A stretch of 64,000 nt of DNA from Symbiodinium natans (taxonomy: Eukaryota > Sar > Dinophyceae > Suessiales > Symbiodiniaceae), in contig CAJNDS010000224.1 in assembly GCA_905221605.1 (NCBI GenBank), positions 1,791,559-1,855,558 on the forward strand, in the 5' to 3' direction. The notes beneath the pieces are model-generated. The model searched no databases. It had not been told where the DNA came from and saw nothing but the letters and a program-made list of their open reading frames with translations. Positions 47,868-57,283 of the stretch are shown piece by piece (the first letter of the stretch is position 1; each line of letters opens with the position of its first letter). Made by a program: the position numbers and the translations under genes.

Positions 47868-47956
47868 GGTCCTTGTTCTCGCGCTGAGAAGTCTCTGGCT
47901 TCCTGGGCAAGACATCCCGCAGGAGTGATTCATCTCCGGCTGGCGCAGAAAAAGTT
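47868..47956 (-). CDS. Coding-like island on the minus strand (weak)
   Basis: The minus frame reads SAPAGDESLLRDVLPRKPET, polar and charged, without stops. It is between CCCTAAA arrays. Not assigned. Confidence 0.2.
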
Positions 47957-49569
47957 AAACCCTAAACCCTAAACCCTAAACCCTAAACCCTGAACCCTGA
48001 ACCCTGAACCCTGAACCCTGAGGTTTCAGGCCTTCTCAAAGGTGGGGTTGGCTTGGAGAGGCTACTGTAGAGGGTGATGTAGGGGTCTCCCAGCTTGTCG
48101 GGTGCGGAGGCTCGGTTTCGTAGAGGTTTTGCAGCCTTTTAGGATTGGCTTACAGGGTTGTGCGCTGCCCCTAAAGTGTCAATCCTAAACCCACCCTGAA
48201 TCTTAAACCTTGTTCGTCCGAGAACCCGGAACCCGCACACCCGCTTCGTGAGGGCTGACAGAGAACTTCCTGATTCCTTTTAATGAGGGACGGGTTTAGG
48301 GTGTAGTTTTGTTGTCCTTCTCTCTCTCTCTCTCTCATCTCTCTCGCTCTCTCTCTCTCTCTCAGGGGCGGGGTGCGTCTCTGATTCTCTATTTAGGTGT
48401 GTACAACGGTACATAGCTTTCAGCCGGACACTATTCTGCCTACTGACCGCGCAAGGGACGCCTGTCGTTCTGCGATCTCAAAGTCAAAAAACTCTCTCTC
48501 TCTCTCTATCCATATATAGATATAGATATTTAGGGTTTCTCCTTCTCCTTCTCTCTCTCTCTCTCATATCGCCTCAGAGGGTGGGTATATAAAGGTACGG
48601 TTTAGGCTGAGTTTCGACTGTGGAGATTGAGGCTGATGGTCCGCAGGGTTCGGGGTTAGCGTTCACGAGTTTACTGTAGGGGTTATTGTTGGTGTTGGTG
48701 TGCAGGCTCCAAACAGCGAGAACCCCAATCCTATATAAGGCTCCAAGGACTCCGTTTTGAAGTCCCCCCAGAATGAGCACCGCAGGTCCTCTGCCGCCCC
48801 GAAACCCTAAACCCCTTCCACAAGCCTTGATACTTTGGCTCGAATCAGCCCAAAAACCTTCTATAGGAAGGCCTTTGGGCCAAAAAACCTCTGAAATAAG
48901 AGTCCTTAGAGCCTTAGGCCTTTCCTGCTGAGGTCTGCCGGCACGCTCGTCACCTTTCCAGTGAGTGGTGTGGACGTTGCAGCGTATGGTTTTGGATGCA
49001 AAGCTATAGGGTTGCCACGATATGCCCTCAGCCTGAATCCGAAATCCTAAACCCTAAGCCCCTATCGTATGGTTCCAAGCATCTATCTGGAGCAGCTGGC
49101 CAAAAATAGGAAGTCCAATGTCTAGCGTGCCCTTAGTGTGGGTATATCTCTCTTGTCTGAGGCTACATGGGATACTTCACCCTGAACCCTAAACCCTAAA
49201 GCCTAAACCCGAAACCCTAATTCATTGGCTTCGCCATGGAACCGTTCCCACAAAAGCGAGACGAACCCAAGACTGAAGCCCAAAGCCTGAAGCCTCCCTA
49301 AACCCTAGTCCTAAACCCTGAACCCTCAAGCCTAAACCCTAATCCCTGAACCCTGAACCTGAACCCGAATCAATGAGGGTTTATAAGATTTTCGATTTGG
49401 GGTTTCAAGCCCTATAAGTTTCTTGGGCCCTCAACATGTGAAGGAGTTAAGACCCCAGAGCCGTCCCTAGGAGGTCCCAGACCCTCTGTAGGAGATACAT
49501 GCACTGCTTTGGGGTTTAGCGTTTGGGGTTTGGGGTTTTGGGTTTGGGGTTTGGGGTTTGGGGTTTGGG

Positions 49570-49671
49570 TTGGGATGTTCCCTTTTATACTAACAGTCCT
49601 TCATAGGGATTGTAGTACCACATTTTTATAATCCCCATTAAGGACTGTTAGTATAAGGGGGAACATCCCAA
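49570..49671. mobile_element. Family A MITE, near-complete palindrome
   Basis: About 102 bp. The arms TTGGGATGTTCCCTTTTATA and TATAAGGGGGAACATCCCAA pair over nearly the whole length with a short loop. Full palindromes like this could fold into a hairpin in DNA or RNA. Confidence 0.85.
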
Positions 49672-50366
49672 GTTTCGGATGTACCTATTCGTGAAATCGA
49701 AGGTGCCGGTATGAGACATAAGTCGTTACATGCATCATTGAAAGCTAGAAGCCACCAAAAACACATCCTTGTAAGATCGAGAGCCGCTGAGCGGCGGGTT
49801 TGTGAATCCTGGGTCCTATGGCCCTGAGGCTGCTTCAAGCTCCTGAAGCAACACGAGGTTGCACTTACTGGTTTCTTGAAATGAGGCTCCGAGGATTGGG
49901 TACCTAACCCCCCCCCCCCTCCACCGAAGAAAAAGCACAAAACACCTGCAAGGGATCAGAGAGGGACCGGTACCCTGTGCCAATGTAGTCCTTATCAAGA
50001 TATATGGGCCATGAACCCTTTTGGTGTTCATTTAGTCCCCAATGTTCGCATGTTATAACACCCTGAGGCCGGGCTCAGGCAACATATGCGAGGTTTCGAT
50101 GTACCGACAGCGAAGGTACAGCACGTCGTAGCACTGATACTTGAGAAGGATCAGAGGGTACTTATAGGTAGGGATATAGAAGTACCCCAAATAAGGTTAT
50201 GACCATAGCCACCCTACTTATAACCACCTATACTTGGAGGATCTTTTGACTTAGTAAGTCTACTTCATATCCGCTAGAGCACCCGTCTTTGAACCCCCAT
50301 AACTAAGCCTCCTTACCACGTCAAACTGGCTTCCAAGAAATCACCCCACACACCTCCAAGCAGCCC

Positions 50367-53300
50367 ATGATGGCCGAGCGTGCCTGGGCGCACTCCACAA
50401 TGGCGAGGTGGAGGGTGCGAGCGATGCTGAGCTTGGGTATCTTGCTGGTGCTACGTGTGCTCCCACACGGTATGCAGCGAGCTTGGGTGTCCCCTCCGCG
50501 TGGCCGATCACATCTTGCATGCGAAGGCGCATTCCCGCGCTTAGGACGCAACCGCCCAAGGACGGCTCGGGCAGCTACTCCCGAGGGGCCGAAGACGTAT
50601 GACATCGTGGTGGTCGGGAGCGGAATTGCAGGGCTATCCGCTGCCGCCATGCTGGCAATGTATGGCTACCGGGCCCCTTGCGGACGGAATGAACCCTAAA
50701 ATTGGGTTCCTATACCCTACAGTTACTATAACTCCTATACTACTATATCTCCTACAGTCACTAAGGTGTCATGAACCCTAAACCCTAAACCCTAAACCCT
50801 AAACCCTAAACCCTAAACCCCAAACCCTAAACCCTAAACCCTTTTTCAGGGTTCATTTGGTCCCCAAGGTCATCATCTGCGAAGCGCATGAGCATCCTGG
50901 GGGCGCAGCCCACGGCTTCGTGCGGAAGGTTCGGGGCGTGGGAACCTTTCGCTTTGATACTTGGTAGCCTCTCAGGGTTTAGGGTTTAGGGTTCAGGGTT
51001 TAGGGTTTAGGGTTTAGGTTTAGGGTTTGGGGTTCAGGGTTTAGAGTAGTTGTAGGGTTAGTAAGGTGGGTTATTGGGGATTATAATGGCTTTTTTTTTT
51101 TTTGGGGGGGGGGGGGGGGGGAACAAGTAGGCTTGTCAAGTCAAACAGTCGTCTAAGCAGTGGTACCCAAGGTTCCCTTATAAAGGAACAAGCCCCGAAA
51201 AGCGTACGCTTAGTTTGACATGGTTACTGGGCTACCGAGGATAGCGGGCCATCGCTTTTCTCCGGCATGAGCTCGCCCTCTGCCAATCCGCTGAGACAAG
51301 TTTTGGACTCTGTGGGCGAGACGCCGGAATGGTTGCCGTACAGACGCTGGAAGATGTACCTGCCAGGCGACAAGATCTTCGATGTAGGTGCCTTACTGTG
51401 AGATTCGGATTAACTCGAACTTGAAAGCCCGCCAAGAAGTGCATCATTTCAACTGATACAGCACATGATTTGGGATGTTTCCCCCTATGCTAATGTTCCA
51501 CGCACTCCGGAAGAGCCCAAAAATATGTAGTTCGCAGTCAAGTCCTAAACCCTTCGCCTTCCCTGTATGACTTCTTCACCCCCCCCCCCCCCCCCCCCCC
51601 CCCAAACCCCCAAACCCCCAAACCCCTAACCCCCAAACCCCTAACCCCCAAACCCCTAACCCCCCTAACCCCCCTAACCCCTAAACCCTAAACGCTAAAC
51701 CCTAGACCCTAAACCCTAAACCCTAAACCCTAAACCCTAAACCCTAAACCCTAAACCCTAAACCCTAAACCCTAACCCTAAAGCCTATCCTAAGGTTCCG
51801 GCGATGCCGCGTCCTTCGGCCGTGAGCTTTGCCGCGTGAGCGGCGACGAGGCCGAGGCGGAGATCTGGGAGCGACCTCTACAGCCGAATGAGCAAAGACT
51901 TGCCTAAACCCTACAGGGTTTAGGGTTCAGGGTTCAGGGTGCAGGGTTCAGGGTTTAGGGTTTAGGGTTTCGGGTTTAGGGTGAGGGTTTAGGCTTACTA
52001 GTTATACATCCCTGCAACAATTTTGGTTTTACAGGGTTTAAATGGACCATTCACCGCTAGAGATCCGTTTATGAGATTTAGATGGACCTTTATAGCCCTT
52101 TGAGGGTGTATCCCTAAACCCTAAACCCTAAACCCTAAACCCTAAACCCTAAACCCTAAACCCTAAACCCCAAACCCCAAACCCCAAACCCTAAACCCTA
52201 AAAACCCTAAATTAAACCCCAAGGACTCCGGGAGGCGAACAGGCCGCTTGGCGAGCTGATTGCCGCCATCCCCCCAATCGCCTCTAGGACCTCAGGGCGT
52301 ACCCTCTTTTCTGTTTTCTTGTTTAGGGTTTAGGGATTAGGGTTTAGGGCCTAAGGGTTTAGGGTTTAGGGTTTAGGGTTTAGGGTTTAGGGTTTAGGGT
52401 TTAGGCCGAAATAGGGGCTAGCACATCTAGCTTCGTTTTTGCCCCCCCCCCCCCCCCCCCCCCCCGCGCTTCCCTTTTCTCTGTGCAAGCAGAGGTCAGG
52501 TAGCCTTTCTTTGTCACCCCTGGAAGGCAAAACTTAAGAAGAAGATCGGCCTTCCCTAAACCCTAAACCCTAAACCCGAAACCCTAAACCCCCCCTTTTT
52601 GTTCCGAGGCTTCTCGGGAACCAAGGCCTTGAGGGCGGACCTGGGGGCGGCGCAGACATTGCTGCCATACTTTGGGAACCTTGGGGACCACAGTAACACC
52701 TACATGTGTATGAGTCATGAACCGTTATAGGCCTTAAAACCCTAAACCCTAAACCCTAAACAGGGTTCATTCAAAGGGTATTTGATTACATGAACCGTAA
52801 ACCCTTTCGGGGTTCAGTTGGTTCCCCTATAAGGAAGATGGATCCTTTGGCTGGGCTGGCCATGGTGATGTCAGGAATCAGCCCTTCGGCCCCCTTCTCC
52901 GAGGTGCTGAAAGCAGGGGGGGTGCCCGACTCCTCCCTGACCGGATGGTTCTTCGACTTCCTGGCATTTGCACTGCAAGGTCTCCCGGCAAGTGGCACTC
53001 AAGCTGCAGGCGTCTCCTTCATGATGCGGGAGTTCTTTGCGCCCGGCGCGGTTATGGACTATCCCAAGGGCGGCTCGGGTGCGCTGGTGGACGCCCTGCT
53101 GCGCGCCGTCGAGAAGCGCGGTGGTGAGCTCCGCCTGCGCACGCGCGTGGAGGGGCTGGTGGTCGACGAGACGGGTCGCTGCACCGGCGTGGAGCTGAAG
53201 AACGGCGAGCGCCTGGACGCCCGACTGGCGGTGCTCTGCAATGCGGATGTGTGGAACACGGCATCGAAGCTGCTGCCGAAGGAGTGGCGAGCCAAGGTTA

Positions 53301-54089
53301 AGGGCTCCGCCCTGGACGTGGAGGGCGTGCCCCTGTGTCCGAGCTTCATGCACCTGCACCTAGGCTTTCGAACTGACGGCCTCGACCTGTCTGAACTGGG
53401 TGTGCACCACATCACTGCAAAGGACTTGAGTTTGCCGGTGGATGCAACAGATAACCTGGTCTTCATCTCCATCCCCAGTGCCATCGACGACACCGCTGCG
53501 CCCAAAGGGTACGCCTGCCTGCATGCCTACCTGCCCGCGACCGAGCCCTACGACGTGTGGGCGGGGATGGACCGCCGGTCGCAGGAGTACAAGCGCAAGA
53601 AGGAGGAGCGCGCGATGCCGCTGTGGCAGGCGGTTGCGCAAGTGATCCCCGACATTCGGGAGCGCGTTGTGATTGAGATGGTGGGCACGCCTTTGACCCA
53701 CGAGCGCTTCCTCAACCGGCACCAAGGCACCTATGGTCCTGCATACCGGGCTGGTCAGCAGGGCTATCCCTCACCGCAGACGCCGCTGGAGGGTCTCTGG
53801 TGCGTGGGCGAGGGGTCCTTCCCAGGGATTGGCGTTCCTGCCGTCGCTGGAAATGCTGCAGGAGTCGCTACTAGGCAGGCCCTTGGGACATTTGTCTATT
53901 TTCCCTTATGGGGTTTAAGGGGATCATATTCAGGAACCCTAAACCCTAAACCCTATAACCCAATTTCTCAAAAGGTTTTTGTGAGGGCCATCCTAGGCGA
54001 ACACCATCGCCCCAGTCGAGATGCATGTTCGTCTGCTCGACCGGCTGCGTCAGGCCGACCTCCTCGTACCTGACCGCGACTGGAAGTAA
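50367..54089 (+). CDS. CRTISO-type carotenoid (prolycopene) isomerase, plastid-targeted, 8 exons
   Basis: FAD-dependent flavoprotein of the CRTISO/CrtI/RetSat superfamily, expected to isomerise or otherwise modify carotenoid polyenes in the plastid. Exons: 50367-50672, 50869-50955, 51240-51387, 51795-51896, 52224-52279, 52626-52675, 52834-53866, 53997-54089; together 624 codons plus TAA with no frame break. Residues 1-70 form a leader: a hydrophobic stretch at about 20-32 (LSLGILLVL), then an Arg/Ser/Pro-rich part, as in the bipartite leaders of dinoflagellate plastid proteins. The dinucleotide-binding fold follows (YDIVVVGSGIAGL, about 78-90; ICEAHEHPGG after intron 1). The C-terminal FAD motif VGEGSFPGIGVPAVAG ends exon 7. 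Introns are GC, GA, GT, GA, GC, GA and GC to AG|G, and all seven contain telomere-type repeats. Length suits plant CRTISO (about 600 aa). A CRTISO-like paralogue or saturase with another substrate is possible. The first of two adjacent ATGs was used as start. Confidence 0.85.
50673..50868 (+). mobile_element. Introner of family R, isomerase intron 1 (GC-AG)
   Basis: The left end, from CTTGCGGACGGAATGAACCC, matches the reverse complement of the right end (CTTGGGGACCAAATGAACCC) at most positions over about 30 bp. The 4-bp flanks (GCCC and GTCA) have diverged. A CCCTAAA tract lies inside at 50774-50842. Confidence 0.7.
50956..51239 (+). mobile_element. Composite introner of family D, isomerase intron 2 (GA-AG, duplication GATA)
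   Basis: The left flank GATA precedes CTTGGTAGCC, and the right end GGGCTACCGAG precedes GATA. Removing one GATA and the element gives TTTGATAGCGGG in frame, with a GA donor. Inside are a TTTAGGG tract, a family M fragment (from 51052) and a T-run/G-run junction, so the element itself has been invaded. Confidence 0.8.
51388..51794 (+). other. Isomerase intron 3 (GT-AG)
   Basis: The only GT donor in this gene: GTAG|GTGCC to CCTAAG|GTTC. The flanking tetramers GTGC and GTTC may be a decayed duplication. The interior has a C run of about 25 nt followed by CCCCAAA and CCCTAAA arrays. Confidence 0.7.
51897..52223 (+). mobile_element. Isomerase intron 4 (GA-AG, duplication GACT)
   Basis: GACT stands at the start of the intron and again after CCCCAAG at the start of the next exon. 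The interior consists largely of TTTAGGG and CCCTAAA arrays in opposite orientations. Confidence 0.7.
52280..52625 (+). mobile_element. Isomerase intron 5 (GC-AG, duplication GCCT)
   Basis: GCCT follows CCAATC, and GCCT follows GGAACCAAG. Joining restores the frame (PPI then ALRADL). It holds two telomeric arrays and a 24-nt C run. Confidence 0.75.
52676..52833 (+). mobile_element. Introner of family R, isomerase intron 6 (GA-AG, duplication GAAC/GAAG)
   Basis: The left end CTTGGGGACC and right end GGTTCCCCTATAAG fit family R. The flanks match at three of four bases. A short CCCTAAA tract (52738-52760) lies inside. Confidence 0.65.
53867..53996 (+). mobile_element. Introner of family S, isomerase intron 7 (GC-AG, duplication GCTA/GCGA)
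   Basis: The left end CTAGGCAGGCCCT matches the reverse complement of the right end AGGGCCATCCTAG. The interior matches the free copy at 18313-18407 (GGGTTTAAG, GGATCATATT and AGGAA are shared in order) except for a CCCTAAA tract present only here. Confidence 0.75.
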
Positions 54090-56216
54090 GAAAAGGGGCC
54101 TGAATAACTAGATTTAGGGTTTAGGGGTTAGGGTTTAGGATTTAGGGTTTAGGGTTTAGGGGTTTAGGGTTAGGATTGAGGGTTTAGGGTTTAGGGTTTA
54201 TAGGGGCACTGGAAGTACTGGGCTCCTTTACGCGGACAAAACCTGGAAGCTGCACTGCGATTCTCTTCATGATAGCTTATAAAGGTCTTAGTATGTCGGA
54301 TGCCCTCGTTTTTGTTCAACCCCCATGCCAAAAGTTGCCTAAACGAGACCTGAAACCTAAACTCGAGGGGGTTTAGGGTCTACAGGGCTTAGGGTCTCAG
54401 ATTGCTAGGCCGCGAGCCCGGATTGGGGAGATTTCCTGTGGCAGCCGGCTGCTGTCATGGTCAATAGAGCTGTACTAGAGGGGATAGACTGACGGTGGGT
54501 CCAGCGGTACCAGCAACACAGACTGCATTCGTTGTCTCTCGGCTCAGCCAGGGGGGTGCATGGGGACGCATTCATGTCAACATGTGCATGTAGACTTCTT
54601 GCATGCCGGCGAGAACTTCAAGCAACATGCAGCAGGATTAGCATCCCAAGCAGCTGGCTACAAGACCTGCCTGATACACAGATGCTGGCTTGGCTTAAAA
54701 ATTCAAACGGCAACCTCGCCAGAGGGTGCCAGGGAGAGTCGCAGTACCACATGGGCTACATCCAGCCAAGTCTGATCCTACGAATCGAGCAATCGTCACA
54801 GAGCCTCTTCATGACGATGCCGTCATGGACACGTCCCCCCTTTTGGCTCCGGAGGGTTCATGGGGCCCCCGGCAGTAAGAGCTACTTATGAGCCCAGGAG
54901 GGGAGTCGGAGTCCCAGGAGGGGAGGTAACAAGGATTCACACACCAGTGACTTGCAGATCATCTTTGGCCATGCTGCGACCACTACGCCTGATACCATCG
55001 GGCGTCCAGGCCAGCGGCTGATTCTGTGTCTTTTTATGTGTCTTTGTTTATTTTTAAACTGGTGAGTGCATGTAGCATATGGGGTTCTGTGGTGCTCTTT
55101 TGGGATTCTAGGTTTTTGGTTCAAAGAATGCTTCAGAGCGCTGCTATCCAGAACGCTTGTCGAGAGACAGCCGTCTGCTTTCCTGCAACATCTTGCCTCT
55201 TGAGCCACTGACCCTAAGTTATCATTTGCGTACGAGCGCAAATAACAAACATTACTCCTTGTACGGGCAATATGGGGATGGTTATCTTTCGTTTTTTTCG
55301 GGGTTCTTAAGCGAATAGTAGTCAACCCTAAACCCTCAACCCCCAACCCTTAACCCTCAACCCCTTATCTTCATGCACCTCCCTCCGCAGGGGTACCACC
55401 GAGACACAATCGCAGCGTCCAGCGATGCCTTCGCATACTCCTCGACAATGCAGCAGCCTCGGGGTTTAGGGGTTGAAGTTCGTTTCGGGTTTACAGGGTT
55501 TAGGGTTTAGGGTTTAGGGTTTTGGGGTTCAGCGGGTGTGAAGGGGGCTGTACCTAGACTTACTTGGTCAATAGTTGAGCTTTAAAGTTTGGAGGGCTTC
55601 CTCATTCTGTAGGAAGAATAAGGTTTCACATGTTCAACATTCCTTGGTTCTTGGAGAAGGAAGCAGAGAAAACTGTATACCCCAAACTGTTTGAAACACA
55701 TACTTCCCTTCTTTGCTAAGGATAGAAAATGTGGCCTAGGTTGGGGTCCTAGGGTTTAGGGTTTCGGGGTTCTGCGTTGAGAGGGTTTTGCCTGGGTCTT
55801 GAACCTTATACCCTGAACCCTAAACCACTCCATAAGCCTCAGAAGCCCTACGAACCCTAAATCCTAAACCACTCCATAAGCCTCAGAAGCCCTACGAACC
55901 CTAAAGCCTAAAGGCCTGCAGCCTCAAAATGGAATACTACTTTGCTCAGTAGCTGAGTGAGTACACTTTACACTTCTTGGGATACTCTAACCCCCTATAG
56001 AACCGAAAGTGTACACTTTTTTGGGCTTTAGGGTTTAGGGTTTAGGGTTTAGGGTTTAGGGTTTGGGGTTTAGGGTTTAGGGTTTAGGGTTTAGGGTTTA
56101 GGGTTTAGGGTTCAGGTTCTTGAGGCCCTTTGAGCCCCCAAGTCCAAATATCCTGCAATTCCGAAGCCCTGTGAGCAAGCCAAGGCCCATAGTAGGGGCC
56201 CTGGCAACTACCCCGG

Positions 56217-56309
56217 TTTAGGGTTTAGGGTTTAGGGTTTAGGGTTTAGGGTTTAGGGTTTAGGGTTTAGGGTTTAGGGTTTAGGGTTTAGGGTTTAGGG
56301 TTTAGGGAA
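56217..56309 (+). repeat. TTTAGGG array
   Basis: About 13 perfect units. Others lie close by at 56024-56112 and 56380-56435. Confidence 0.95.
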
Positions 56310-56509
56310 GGGTTGCACGCAGGGTCACTATGGTTATCACCGTGGTTAAGGTACTAAACACCCTACTTGGAAGTACCTGGGGTTTAGGGTTTAGGGTTTA
56401 GGGTTTAGGGTTTAGGGTTTAGGGTTTAGGGTTTAAGTAAGAATGCAAGGTCCTTGCACATCTTCCGACTCAAGGCTGGCAGCGATCCGCAGGTTATAGG
56501 TTCAGGGGG

Positions 56510-56712
56510 TTAGGGTTTAGGGGGTTTAGCGTGTAGGGTTTGGGTTTAGGGGGTTTAAGGGGGTTTTAGGGGGTTTAGGGGGTTTAGGGGGTTTAGGGGG
56601 TTTAGGGGGTTTAGGGGGTTTAGGGGGTTAGGGGGTTTAGGGGGTTTAGGGGGTTTAGGGGGTTTAGGGGGTTTAGGGGGTTTAGGGGGTTTAGGGGGTT
56701 TAGGGGGTTTAG
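56510..56712 (+). repeat. TTTAGGGGG array
   Basis: About 20 nine-base units, highly uniform. Confidence 0.95.
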
Positions 56713-57214
56713 GGTTCTAGGGATCTAGTGTTCCAGGGTTCCAGGGTTCTAGTGTTTGGGGTTTGGGGTTGTGCCTCAAACGGAGGAAGCGTACCGAAAT
56801 TACGGGTACTTTTCTTAAGTTTGGAAACGACGCTCTAGATAGGGGTTTAAGGGGTTAACTCAGAGGCTCGACACTGGTCAACTACAGAATCCTTCTTGAA
56901 TTGTACAAGCATGCGCGTTTATGGGGGTTTAGGCTTGTTTTACGAGCCAGAAAGCCAATCCATGTGAGCCCGTTTAGGGTTTAGGCATTCTGGTGTAGCC
57001 TGTCCGGTGGATGAAGAGGTGCAGAAGGTGCATCAACTGTAGCAACCCCCAAGCCCCAAACCCTAAACCCCTAAACCCTAAACCCCTAAACCCTAAACCC
57101 TAAACCCTAAACCCTAAACCCCTAACCCCTACACCCTAAACCCTAAACCCTAAACCCCAAACCCTAAACCCTAAACCCTAAACCCCAAACCCTAAACCCT
57201 CCATCCTCCCTGAG

Positions 57215-57283
57215 GACAACACGCTCCAGAAGATGATCGCCGCCCACGAGCGCGCCATCACCGCCATCTGCTGGTGCCCGGAG
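57215..57283 (+). CDS. WD40-repeat protein, internal exon
   Basis: A 69-nt exon bounded by CTGAG|G and GAG|GC gives 23 residues (DNTLQKMIAAHERAITAICW then CPE). The pattern AHERAITAICWCP is the start of a WD40 blade (GH/AH, then a hydrophobic strand ending in W-x-P). GC3 is high. WD40 proteins are beta-propeller scaffolds, so no function follows from this alone. It is probably the same + strand gene as the exons near 59.35 and 62.15 kb, separated by long introns full of TTTAGGG tracts. The exon before it was not found. Confidence 0.5.

Larger units (their letters stand above)
43277..50366. other. Gene-poor stretch between channel and isomerase
   Basis: Elements of families A, C, D, G, H, J, K and N, a 17-bp minisatellite, CT-rich tracts (48315-48362, 48540-48566) and large telomeric arrays. 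Only the weak coding-like islands listed separately could be exons. Confidence 0.5.
54090..57214. other. Stretch between isomerase and WD40 exons
   Basis: Begins with the isomerase 3' flank. The segment 54530-54900 has few repeats and a 119-codon open frame with no recognisable motif. The rest holds E, I and F elements and several long TTTAGGG or TTTAGGGGG arrays. No polyadenylation signal was recognised. Confidence 0.5.

Noticed and set aside
48832-48850. Relic of the dinoflagellate spliced leader (TTTGGCTCGAATC)
   Set aside because: Only the TTTGGCTC part matches; the conserved leader body is absent.
52871-53725. Long minus-strand open frames opposite isomerase exon 7
   Set aside because: They are shadows of a GC-rich coding exon; the + frame has the FAD-protein motifs.
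54882-55346. 154-codon minus-strand frame (54882-55346)
   Set aside because: It crosses a family E element and has no recognisable motif or biased codon use.
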